Part shown: positions 6,710-13,094 of the stretch, piece after piece
How positions within the stretch are numbered: the stretch's first letter is position 1
How the letters are laid out: each line of letters begins with the position of its first letter
From: JABEVB01 sp049965775
Lineage (GTDB): Bacteria; Planctomycetota; Phycisphaerae; WQYP01
Length of the DNA stretch: 14,900 nucleotides
Assembly (NCBI GenBank): GCA_049965775.1
Contig: JBMFVX010000071.1
Span: 1-14,900, forward strand
Reading direction: 5' to 3'
The notes under the pieces: generated by a model
Seen by the model: the letters and a program-made list of their open reading frames with translations, nothing else
Database searches by the model: none
What the model was told of the DNA's origin: nothing
Made by a program: the position numbers and the translations under genes

Positions 6710-8758
6710 TTATCCCGGCTGCGGCAGAGAGCCTACTGCCGGGTCGGAGGTCGCATCGCCGCCGGCCCGGTTGGCCATCCTGCGCTGCTGCTCTGCAGCG
6801 AGCAGATCGGTCACCGTCGGCTTCGAGAGCACCTGTCCGGTCATAATGCGCTTCACATCTTCGTAATCCAGCGTTTCGTAGCGCAGCAGCGCATCTTTAA
6901 GATTGGCAAGCTCAGTTTGTTTGTCAATCAGCATTTGCCGCGCTTCCTGATAAGCTGCGGTAATGAGCCGGCGCACTTCACTGTCAATAAGCTCCGCGGT
7001 TTTTTCGCTGTATTGCGGACGGCGGTCAAACATCATGGCTTCGCCATCCTGGCCGAAGCGAATCGGTCCCAGCGCCTCGCTCATGCCGTATTCACAAACC
7101 ATTTCGCGGGCAATGGCGGTGGCCTGGCGGATATCCATGCTGGCGCCCGTGTCAATTTGAGCGATGTTAAGTTCCTCGGCCGCACGACCGCCGAACAAAA
7201 TACGCAGTTGGGCGAGCAGATGGTTCTGGCTGCGGTAGTAGCGATCTTTTTCCGGAAGCGAAAAGGTGGCACCGCCGTAGCTGCCGCGGGGAATAATCGT
7301 GACTTTATGCAGCGGGTCGGCCTCCGGCGAAAAATACTGAACGACCGCATGGCCGGCTTCGTGCCAGGCGGTAAGCACGCGCTCCTGTTCATCAATAACT
7401 CGGCTGCGCCGGGCCTTGCCAAAGCGAATCTTGTCTCGGGCTTCTTCAAGGTCGGTCATTTCGATGGCGTCTTTGTTGAGCATCGTGGCGATGAGGGCCG
7501 ACTCGTTGATAATGGCCGCGAGGTCTGCTCCGCTGAACATCGGCGTTTGCCGCGCGAGCCGCAGAAGGTCAACATCCTGCCCCAGTTTTACCTTGCGGGC
7601 ATGCACCTTCAAAATTTCGTAGCGTCCCTTGATGTCCGGCAAGGGGACGGTTACCTGCCGGTCAAAGCGGCCCGGCCGGGTCAGCGCCGGGTCAAGCACA
7701 TCCGACCGGTTGGTGGCGGCAATAACAATAACCTGATCATTGGTGTCAAAGCCATCCATCTCCACGAGGATGGCGTTAAGAGTTTGCTCGCGTTCGTCGT
7801 GGCCGCCGCTGGCAAAGCCGTTGCCGCGGCGCCGGCCGACGGCGTCAATTTCATCTAAAAACACGATGCACGGCGAAGACTCCTTGGCGGTTTTGAACAA
7901 GTCACGCACACGCGACGCGCCTACACCCACAAACATTTCAACAAAGTCAGAACCGCTGATTGAGAAAAAGGGCACTTCCGCCTCGCCGGCGATTGCCTTG
8001 GCCAGCAGCGTTTTGCCCACGCCCGGCGATCCAATGAGCAATACACCGCGTGGAATGCGGCCTCCCAATTTTTGAAACCGTTTGGGGTGCTTCAAAAACT
8101 CAACAATTTCCGCCAGTTCTTCCTTGGCTTCATCAATGCCGGCAACATCGTTGAAAGTGACGGTCGTATGCTCTTTGTTAAGCATGCGGTGGCGCGAACG
8201 ACCAAAGCTGCCCAACATACCGATGCCGCCGCCACCCGAACGCATCTGTCGAAAGAACAAGAAATAAAGCACGGCTAAAATGAGGACGACGGGCGCAATC
8301 TGCTCCACAAAATCCCAGAACATATGATTGGAATGAGCCGAACTGAAAGGCACATTGTATTTGGAAAACTCTGAAGAAAGCGTCGTCCACCCCGGACCAT
8401 CGAGCGACTGACGCGGACGAAAGGTTACGCTTTTAAGCGCACTGTCCACCGGCTCGCCGGGCAGGAGATGCTTGAGCGTAAAGTCAATGTGTCCATCCTG
8501 CTGAACCGTTGCTTTGGCAATATTGTTGTGCTGCAACTGATACATGAAGGTGCTGTATTTAACAGTTTTGGCCGCACCGGGCGGGTGCAGCATAATCAGC
8601 ACCAGAATGACAAACAGCAGAATCAGCAGCCAGCCAAGCATGCTGCGACTGAAGCGAAAATTGCCGTTGTTGTTGTCCTTGTTTGGGCGCTTATCACCCG
8701 GATCGGAAGAATTGGGCTTGCCCGGCCCGTCCTGGGGTGCATTGTTGGGATCTGGCAT
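6710..8758 (-). CDS. ftsH: ATP-dependent zinc metalloprotease FtsH
   Basis: A 682-residue membrane-anchored AAA+ protease that extracts and degrades misfolded membrane proteins and short-lived regulators; it works as a hexamer. A charged, Asn/Asp-rich cytoplasmic N-terminus (residues 1-37) precedes TM1 (about 39-58). An extracytoplasmic domain follows, then TM2 (about 148-167). The AAA module has Walker A GSPGVGKT (243-250), Walker B IVFLDEID, and a second region of homology with NRSDVLDPALTRPGRFDRQ. The zinc site HEAGH is at 466-470, and the downstream metalloprotease domain appears complete. The C-terminal tail is polar and variable, as is usual. The start ATG has GAGG and AGGA just upstream, and a TATAAT box lies about 65 bases upstream. 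Long open frames on the opposite strand here are coding shadows. Identification is secure. Confidence 0.98.
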   Translation of the reverse strand: MPDPNNAPQDGPGKPNSSDPGDKRPNKDNNNGNFRFSRSMLGWLLILLFVILVLIMLHPPGAAKTVKYSTFMYQLQHNNIAKATVQQDGHIDFTLKHLLPGEPVDSALKSVTFRPRQSLDGPGWTTLSSEFSKYNVPFSSAHSNHMFWDFVEQIAPVVLILAVLYFLFFRQMRSGGGGIGMLGSFGRSRHRMLNKEHTTVTFNDVAGIDEAKEELAEIVEFLKHPKRFQKLGGRIPRGVLLIGSPGVGKTLLAKAIAGEAEVPFFSISGSDFVEMFVGVGASRVRDLFKTAKESSPCIVFLDEIDAVGRRRGNGFASGGHDEREQTLNAILVEMDGFDTNDQVIVIAATNRSDVLDPALTRPGRFDRQVTVPLPDIKGRYEILKVHARKVKLGQDVDLLRLARQTPMFSGADLAAIINESALIATMLNKDAIEMTDLEEARDKIRFGKARRSRVIDEQERVLTAWHEAGHAVVQYFSPEADPLHKVTIIPRGSYGGATFSLPEKDRYYRSQNHLLAQLRILFGGRAAEELNIAQIDTGASMDIRQATAIAREMVCEYGMSEALGPIRFGQDGEAMMFDRRPQYSEKTAELIDSEVRRLITAAYQEARQMLIDKQTELANLKDALLRYETLDYEDVKRIMTGQVLSKPTVTDLLAAEQQRRMANRAGGDATSDPAVGSLPQPG

Positions 8759-8822
8759 GTCCTGAACCTCGAGCTATACTCCGCCAACCATACGGGCCAT
8801 TGGCCTGTGTCGGCAATGCCGC

Positions 8823-8851
8823 ATTATAAGCGGAATCGGCAAATAAATGAA
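8823..8851 (-). promoter_or_regulatory. Promoter of ftsH
   Basis: Reading the minus strand, a perfect TATAAT (8828-8823) is preceded at 17 bp by TTCATT (8851-8846), a weak -35. Transcription would start near 8816, giving a leader of about 58 bases before the ftsH ATG. Confidence 0.55.
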
Positions 8852-8969
8852 AATGATTGAGGTTTTATGGAACACAGGTCTATTTAATGCCCCGTGCATG
8901 CGGTTATCGGCGGCCTGAACCGGCCCAACAGGCTGCAAACCCGCAGTCGCCATGAAGGTAAGTAACGCT

Positions 8970-9008
8970 CGCGGCCTTAGGACGCCACAATTCAGACCGC
9001 GGCCTTAG
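8970..9008. repeat. 11-bp direct repeat with 28-bp period downstream of the SUFU gene
   Basis: CGCGGCCTTAG occurs at 8970-8980 and again at 8998-9008. The interval 8852-9050 holds no gene. Read on the minus strand, the second copy is part of a stretch resembling the D-arm and start of the anticodon arm of a class II tRNA (see findings). No intrinsic terminator for the SUFU gene is evident. Confidence 0.4.
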
Positions 9009-9050
9009 CCACTCTGCCGCACCGATACGTCCCGAGGCCGAGCCACTTGC

Positions 9051-9821
9051 CTACACCGCCGAAGTGCGCTTCGGATTGGTTACAGGCAGGTAATCGTTGT
9101 GGGTCAGCAACTGCGCTAAGGCATCGCCTCCCTGCGAACGGGCAAACGCCATTTCCGCATCGGTGATGCCGACACACAGCAGCAGATCAAACTTGCCCGA
9201 ATCCAACTCCGCCTGGGCAGGTAGATGCGGATGTGCCAGCAGCAGAACATTGCGCAGCAGGCAATCAGCCGAGCCGTCCAGCGGACCGCCCAGAGCAATG
9301 CGATCCATTGGCTCCACGAGGCCACCTTCCAGTTCGCCGCAGGCGGTAAGCACCTGCAGCGCAATAAGCCAATGCAGCACATCCAGCGGCCACCGGGCCT
9401 CTGTAGCGCATTCAATGATAAATTCAAAGCCAAGTCCGCTGTAGCCGCCCGGATGCCGCTGGTCAGGCGCTTCGCCCCACGGGTTGGATAGAGCGGTTGT
9501 CACATACAGCCAACTGGCACGATTGGCATTCGGCGGAGATGTGAGTACTCCATGGCTGAGCCACCAGGGTTGAATCGTCGGCGTCCGCGGGGCGGCGACG
9601 GTCTCGTCGGCTGGCACCGCCGGGTTATGAGCCGACAGAAGCCGCAGAAATAATTTTTCCGGCACCGTATGAATGCTCGGCGCAATCGGGCCGAAGAGTT
9701 TTGGATACACGACCTCTTCGCGCTGCTGCCACACCCGCTCCAACCACTGCTGCTTACGCTCGTGGCCGACGTTTACCAGGTCATCTTCGGGTTGGTAGCT
9801 CAAACAGCATTGCCGGGGCAA
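9051..9821 (-). CDS. Suppressor of fused (SUFU) domain protein
   Basis: The 256-residue product matches the bacterial Suppressor-of-fused family in its central and C-terminal part. WLYVTTALSNPW lies at 104-115, then GGYSGLGFEFIIE (125-137), DRIALGGPLDG (173-183), FDLLLCVGITDAEMAFA (211-227) and a C-terminal YLPVTNP (244-250). In animals SUFU binds Gli factors. In bacteria the domain is common but its biochemical role is not established, and some versions sit in polymorphic-toxin immunity loci. No toxin gene is visible nearby, so that role is not supported here. The protein is soluble, with no signal or transmembrane segment. Initiation is uncertain: AAGGAG at 9843-9838 lies 16 bases ahead of TTG 9821, and TTG 9803 is an alternative. 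It follows usp by 35 bases, probably in one operon. Confidence 0.85.
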   Translation of the reverse strand: MPRQCCLSYQPEDDLVNVGHERKQQWLERVWQQREEVVYPKLFGPIAPSIHTVPEKLFLRLLSAHNPAVPADETVAAPRTPTIQPWWLSHGVLTSPPNANRASWLYVTTALSNPWGEAPDQRHPGGYSGLGFEFIIECATEARWPLDVLHWLIALQVLTACGELEGGLVEPMDRIALGGPLDGSADCLLRNVLLLAHPHLPAQAELDSGKFDLLLCVGITDAEMAFARSQGGDALAQLLTHNDYLPVTNPKRTSAV

Positions 9822-9856
9822 AAAGAATGACCCGGCACTCCTTACAGGGGCGTTGT

Positions 9857-10282
9857 CTATCGCTTAACTTTAAGCAGCAGAATCGGCACGGTAAGCTTGT
9901 GCTGCAACTGATGCGCCGTTGTGCCAAAAACCATGTCCGCCAGAATGCGATGGCCATGGGTGGTCATCGCAATAAGGTCACAATGGCGCTTATCCACCCA
10001 GCGAATAATTTCCTTCGCTGGATTGCCAAACGCCATTTCCGTTTCCACTTCAAATCCCTGCGATCTAAGTTCGGCTGCCATCGTCGCAAGATATTCTTTA
10101 TCGGCGGTGATTTCAGCGCTGATGGCATCAGGCCCAAATCGCCGTGCGGCCCAGCCATCCGCAACATGCAGCAGAATCAGCCGGCTGCCAAACGCGCGGG
10201 CTAAGTGGGTAACGTGATCGAGTATGGTTCGGTCGGCTTCGGTGGTGTCCAGCGGTACCAGAATGGTGTGGTAAATGAGCAC
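9857..10282 (-). CDS. Universal stress protein (UspA family)
   Basis: A 141-residue single-domain Usp fold. It opens with YHTILVPLDTTEAD (beta-1 and nucleotide-proximal Asp) and closes with THGHRILADMVFGTTAHQL and a final VPILLLKVKR strand. The ATP-binding signature G-x2-G-x9-G-(S/T) is partly kept: the G-x9-G-T half is present but the first glycine is replaced by Thr, so nucleotide binding is uncertain. Usp proteins are small cytoplasmic dimers induced under growth arrest and stress. The gene lies between rpsU (72-base gap) and the SUFU gene. The annotated start is GTG 10282, but GGGAGG at 10290-10285 is only 2 bases from it; an in-frame ATT at 10276 has 8-base spacing. Family assignment is firm. 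Confidence 0.93.
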   Translation of the reverse strand: MLIYHTILVPLDTTEADRTILDHVTHLARAFGSRLILLHVADGWAARRFGPDAISAEITADKEYLATMAAELRSQGFEVETEMAFGNPAKEIIRWVDKRHCDLIAMTTHGHRILADMVFGTTAHQLQHKLTVPILLLKVKR

Positions 10283-10354
10283 ATCCTCCCGGTAATTCCG
10301 TGCGGAATCTTGTGAGTCACTCGCGGCCTATTAGGCTCTTTTGTAAGTTGGCCC

Positions 10355-10579
10355 TTACTGCGCTGCGCCTGCAGCAGCCGCAGCGGCAGCGCTCTCGGCA
10401 CCCATCATGCGCAGACGGTTTTGGGCTTTGCGCATGCGACGGCGGCGCTTCTCACTGGGTTTTTCATAGTAACTGATGCGCTTCATGTCTTTGATCAAGC
10501 CCTCTTTTTCACAGAGCTTTTTAAAACGCCGAAGCATCTGGTCAACCGTTTCATTGCCGCGAGTCTTAACCTTGAGCAT
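10355..10579 (-). CDS. rpsU: 30S ribosomal protein bS21
   Basis: A 74-residue, very basic protein of the small ribosomal subunit, located near the 3' end of 16S rRNA and the mRNA exit region. It shows the family pattern: VKTRGNETVDQMLRRFKK, then KRISYYEKPSEKRRRRM. The C-terminal tail is extended and Ala-rich after RLRMMGAES. I place the start at ATG 10579, because AAGGCGGA lies just upstream at normal SD distance; a frame extension to 10609 runs through the terminator-like hairpin of the leader and is not credible. It probably leads an operon with usp and the SUFU gene. Its leader carries three hairpins, described separately. Confidence 0.95.
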   Translation of the reverse strand: MLKVKTRGNETVDQMLRRFKKLCEKEGLIKDMKRISYYEKPSEKRRRRMRKAQNRLRMMGAESAAAAAAAGAAQ

Positions 10580-10590
10580 GCAATCCGCCT

Positions 10591-10617
10591 TAAATAAAAA
10601 ATCCGCCATGATGGCGG
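10591..10617 (-). terminator. Attenuator-like hairpin plus U-run in the rpsU leader
   Basis: On the minus strand CCGCC-ATCAT-GGCGG (10617-10603) is followed at once by A then six Us and a further AU-rich tract (10602-10591), the form of an intrinsic terminator. It ends a few bases before the rpsU SD. Because it lies between the promoter and the gene it is more likely an attenuator or leader element than the end of an upstream transcript. Confidence 0.55.
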
Positions 10618-10637
10618 CCCATCGCTATCTTACGCTC

Positions 10638-10676
10638 CGCCGTCAAAACGGCGACAGGGCCTGACAGCAAGCCCTG
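10638..10676 (-). promoter_or_regulatory. Two tandem hairpins in the rpsU 5' leader
   Basis: CGCCGT 10638-10643 pairs with ACGGCG 10648-10653 around a 4-base loop. CAGGGC 10655-10660 pairs with GCCCTG 10671-10676 around a 10-base loop. With the attenuator-like hairpin at 10603-10617 they fill most of the roughly 105-base leader. They may regulate bS21 by structure or bind a ligand; no known riboswitch is recognised. Confidence 0.45.
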
Positions 10677-10690
10677 CAAAACAGCAAAGG

Positions 10691-10719
10691 ATATTACAAG
10701 AAAATGACGCTTTTGGCAA
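10691..10719 (-). promoter_or_regulatory. Promoter of rpsU-usp-SUFU
   Basis: On the minus strand TTGCCA (10719-10714), a 17-bp spacer and TAATAT (10696-10691) form a good sigma70-type promoter. The predicted start is near 10684. Its -35 box overlaps the -35 box of the opposite promoter (10713-10740). Confidence 0.6.
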
Positions 10720-10740
10720 CTAATAGCCAGGGTGTATACT
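10713..10740 (+). promoter_or_regulatory. Strong sigma70-type promoter of structured region B
   Basis: TTGGCA (10713-10718), a 16-bp spacer and TATACT (10735-10740) give a predicted start near 10747. The first paired segment of the structured region begins about ten bases later and the next gene starts over 330 bases away, so this promoter most simply belongs to an RNA gene or a very long leader. Confidence 0.65.
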
Positions 10741-10746
10741 TAAGCA

Positions 10747-11040
10747 CAGCCGGGCGGCAATGGCCCCGTGCCAGTGGTGGCGTGTAACCTTACATGGGCG
10801 GGGCTTGGTAATGACTGACGGGCTAGGCGCAGCGTAGCCCCTTGGGTGCGCAAGGCTAAGAGGTCGGAGATGGTGTATGGGTCGCCAAACTGTGGGCGAA
10901 CTGCCGATAAATATGCCAACGAAGTGCAAAAAGAGGAAGCTCGGCCTTTTAAGTTATCGCCCGAACGCCCATATACCGGCAGTTTAGGCACTCCGACAAC
11001 CCAAACCGTGGCTTGGGTTAGGCAGAATGTTGCCCTGCAA
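10747..11040 (+). ncRNA. Candidate structured ncRNA, or long structured leader of the ECF sigma gene (region B)
   Basis: About 290 bases without a credible coding frame contain a regular series of complementary segments. Overall closure is GGCAA 10756-10760 with TTGCC 11030-11034. A three-way junction is closed by GCCCCG 10763-10768 with CGGGGC 10799-10804, containing GCCA/TGGC (10770-10781) and TGTA/TACA (10783-10794). Next comes GGGCTA 10820-10825 with TAGCCC 10835-10840, then CTTG/CAAG (10841-10854). A large domain is closed by GTCGGAG 10863-10869 with CTCCGAC 10991-10997, extended by a 10-bp helix 10872-10881 with 10968-10977. Inside it are TCGCC/GGCGA (10882-10899) and CGATAA/TTATCG (10905-10959). 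The last is AACCCAA 10998-11004 with TTGGGTT 11013-11019. I looked for the conserved cores of RNase P RNA, tmRNA and SRP RNA and did not find them. There is no U-run after the last stem, so read-through into the sigma gene is possible. Confidence 0.6.
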
Positions 11041-11082
11041 TAAACTACTCCGGCTCGCGTTGGAATATAAGGATTGGCACGC

Positions 11083-11664
11083 ATGGATTCGCAAGTAATT
11101 GCCGCCCTGCTGGTGAAATGCCAAGCAGGAGATGCAACTGCGTGGGACGCCTTGGTGGAGGCGTACTGGCAGCGGCTCTACGGCTATGCGGTACGGGCAA
11201 CCAATAACAATGAGTTAGCCCGTGACTTGGTGCAAGAAACGTTTTTGCGAATCGTTCAGCGGCTGGATGGGTATAGCGACCAAGGTAAGTTCGAGGCGTG
11301 GCTTTTTCGCATCCTCGTAAACTTGGTGCGTGACCATGGCCGGCGTGTCGCACGCCATCCGACACGCTCAACAGTTATTCACGATGGCGAAAACGGGACA
11401 GACTTGGCAGATGAAATGCCGGGGAAGCACCTCTGCCCAAGCCAACCCGTGCAGCATGACGAAGAGGTGCAGCGATTGCAAAGTGCGCTCGCTCGACTAC
11501 CTGAACTTGATCGGCAGGTGCTAATGCTGCGGCACTACGCCGACATGCCGTTTAAGGAGATCGCCAAAACACTCAACTGCCCTATTGGCACGGTGCTTGC
11601 ACGGGCTCATCGGGCGCTTGGAAAGATGCGATCACTCATGGAGGTGACAAATGAAACGCCTTAA
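11083..11664 (+). CDS. ECF-type RNA polymerase sigma-70 factor
   Basis: A 193-residue extracytoplasmic-function sigma factor that would direct core RNA polymerase to a stress or envelope regulon. Region 2 covers about residues 21-88 (WDALVEAYWQRLYGYA, then ARDLVQETFLRIV and AWLFRILVNLVRD), for core binding and -10 recognition. A linker of about 40 residues follows. Region 4 covers about 131-184 (LPELDRQVLMLRHYADMPF, HTH KEIAKTLNCPIGTVLARAHR) for -35 recognition. Sigma regions 1 and 3 are absent, as expected for the class. ATG 11083 is preceded by AAGG at 11069-11072; an in-frame TTG 11074 is too close to that site. The 3' end overlaps the next gene by 14 bases. The target regulon cannot be told from this window. 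Confidence 0.95.
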   Translation: MDSQVIAALLVKCQAGDATAWDALVEAYWQRLYGYAVRATNNNELARDLVQETFLRIVQRLDGYSDQGKFEAWLFRILVNLVRDHGRRVARHPTRSTVIHDGENGTDLADEMPGKHLCPSQPVQHDEEVQRLQSALARLPELDRQVLMLRHYADMPFKEIAKTLNCPIGTVLARAHRALGKMRSLMEVTNETP

Positions 11665-12286
11665 CTTATCACAAACGTGTCTGCTGGAAGCTTCCGGTGA
11701 ACTTGGAACTTCCGCACGTGCCAAACTGCAGGAACATATTGAGACCTATCCGGCTGCACTGCTTGAGTTTGAGCTGGTTCGTAACCGATTCGCCATGCTC
11801 AAGGCGCTGCCGAAATTTGAAGATCAATGCGATCAGTTCACCCGCGAAAAAATTGCCCAGAGTATCAAAACCGGCATTCACCAAGCGCTGCGAAAGCAGC
11901 GGGCGGCGGCCGTTCGCCGACGTTGGGTGCGCGTGGGCTACGGCTTACTATCGGCAGGCTCCGGCATGGCAGCATGCATCCTTATCGGCGCAAGCATCTA
12001 TATGGTGAACCTGCACATCCAGGAGCGGCGGCAGCGCATTCTCGACGCCGAACATTCCATTGAAGACGTTGCCAAGGCAAACCTGCCCGACCAATTGGGG
12101 TCGAGCTACGACCGGATGGCCGCAGCCATTTCTTCACTTGAGAAATCCAACGGCGTTGCCACAACTCGAAGCATTGGCAATATGCACATGATGCAGCTGC
12201 TGGATGCCCTGGACCAGGTTGCCAGCCCCGCACCGCCAGCCCAGGCGCCCCTGGACACCGCTTCCGCCGGCGCCTCGCAGGATTAA
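11651..12286 (+). CDS. Putative membrane anti-sigma factor with degenerate zinc motif
   Basis: A 211-residue single-pass membrane protein encoded directly after, and overlapping, the ECF sigma gene, with a strong GGAGGTGA site before ATG 11651. The cytoplasmic N-terminal domain (1-92) is followed by a transmembrane helix at about 95-119 and an extracytoplasmic tail of about 90 residues with helical and Pro/Ala-rich segments. The N-terminal layout (LLEASGELGTSARAKLQEHI, then ETYPAALLEFE) resembles zinc anti-sigma domains. In those, H-x3-C-x2-C coordinates Zn; here the pattern is His29-x3-Tyr33-x2-Ala36, so both cysteines are missing. Gene order and topology support an anti-sigma role that tethers the sigma factor to the membrane. 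I do not recognise a close named family, so function is inferred from context. Confidence 0.75.
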   Translation: MKRLNLSQTCLLEASGELGTSARAKLQEHIETYPAALLEFELVRNRFAMLKALPKFEDQCDQFTREKIAQSIKTGIHQALRKQRAAAVRRRWVRVGYGLLSAGSGMAACILIGASIYMVNLHIQERRQRILDAEHSIEDVAKANLPDQLGSSYDRMAAAISSLEKSNGVATTRSIGNMHMMQLLDALDQVASPAPPAQAPLDTASAGASQD

Positions 12287-12370
12287 CCCTCTTTTCGGCC
12301 CATGCTGTGAAGTGTGCATCGTAGGGGCATCCAACGAATGGCATACCTTGCCTTTTGTTATCAGGAGACA

Positions 12371-12387
12371 TAGCCTCCCGCAGGCTA
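12371..12387. promoter_or_regulatory. Short hairpin between the anti-sigma and coiled-coil genes
   Basis: TAGCCT (12371-12376) and AGGCTA (12382-12387) form a perfect 6-bp stem with a 5-base loop in the 151-base gap. No U-run follows, so it is not a clear terminator. TAGAAT nearby (about 12405) could be a -10 for the next gene, but no matching -35 is visible. Confidence 0.3.
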
Positions 12388-12437
12388 AATGAACGCTTGA
12401 TGGTAGAATAGCCGTGACCACACTGGAGGATTTTTAA

Positions 12438-13082
12438 ATGCTTCTTATGCACAAACGGCTCAACAAAAGACTAAGCCCCAGCCATCACATTTGGATGCTT
12501 TGTACAATCTTTGCCTTGGCGTTGCTGCCGGTTGTTTTTTCCGGCGCTGGAGCCTTGGGGGTTTCTCCGAAACCTCCCCCCACCCCACCGCCAACGCCAA
12601 CGCCAGCTGTTTCAGAACATCAGATCGCAAAGATCATGAACTTTCTGCAGACCACCGAACCGGAGGTGTATGCCAAAGCCGTGGTGCTGCGGCGCTCAGC
12701 TCCCAAGAAGTTTGTAAAGCTGATTTCAGACGCCGCCCCCAATTTTCGCCGGCTGGAACGTTTGCACAAGCAGGATCCGCAGCTTTTTGCCCTTACCATT
12801 GCCGATATCAAACTCACCCATCGCTCATTCACCATTGCCGGCGAACTGCGCCAGCCCAATCTGCCCACCGAGCAGACCAAAAACCTGCGGCAGGAATTAA
12901 AGCAGGTGGTCAGTCAACAGTTTGATCTCCGCCAAAAGATTCGTAAGCTTGAACTCGATCAACTCACGAAGAGGCTTCAAGCCCTGAAGGATCAGTTTGC
13001 GCTGCGCGAAAAGGAACGTATCATCATCATTGAGACACGCGTGAATGATCTCATCGGTAAGCCGCCGAGCGTCAACTGGTGA
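12438..13082 (+). CDS. Exported coiled-coil protein of unknown function
   Basis: A 214-residue protein, not recognised as a named family. It has a basic N-terminus and a hydrophobic core (about residues 18-40, MLCTIFALALLPVVFSGAGA) consistent with a signal peptide or membrane anchor. A Pro/Thr-rich linker follows (about 44-58). The rest is mostly helical, and residues about 145-205 are rich in Leu, Gln, Lys and Arg with a heptad-like pattern (LRQELKQ, LRQKIRKLELDQLTKRL), suggesting a periplasmic coiled coil. GGAGG at 12425-12429 sits 8 bases before ATG 12438. Its position after the sigma/anti-sigma pair suggests either a regulon member or an envelope sensor; that is inference. It converges on trmB with only 12 bases between stop codons. 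Confidence 0.8.
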   Translation: MLLMHKRLNKRLSPSHHIWMLCTIFALALLPVVFSGAGALGVSPKPPPTPPPTPTPAVSEHQIAKIMNFLQTTEPEVYAKAVVLRRSAPKKFVKLISDAAPNFRRLERLHKQDPQLFALTIADIKLTHRSFTIAGELRQPNLPTEQTKNLRQELKQVVSQQFDLRQKIRKLELDQLTKRLQALKDQFALREKERIIIIETRVNDLIGKPPSVNW

Positions 13083-13094
13083 TTTGGCGGGCCG

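Noticed and set aside
6650..7858. 402-codon open frame on the plus strand
   Set aside because: It lies wholly antisense to ftsH, whose identity is certain; its protein has no family features. It is a coding shadow.
8990..9040. A complete tRNA gene
   Set aside because: The D-arm-like part is suggestive, but the anticodon stem does not pair well and no T-arm or acceptor stem follows; kept only as a possible remnant.
10747..11040. RNase P RNA or tmRNA identity for region B
   Set aside because: The conserved P4 element of RNase P (GAGGAAAGTCC type) and the tmRNA T-arm are absent; GAGGAAGCTCGG and GGCAGAATG only loosely resemble RNase P blocks.
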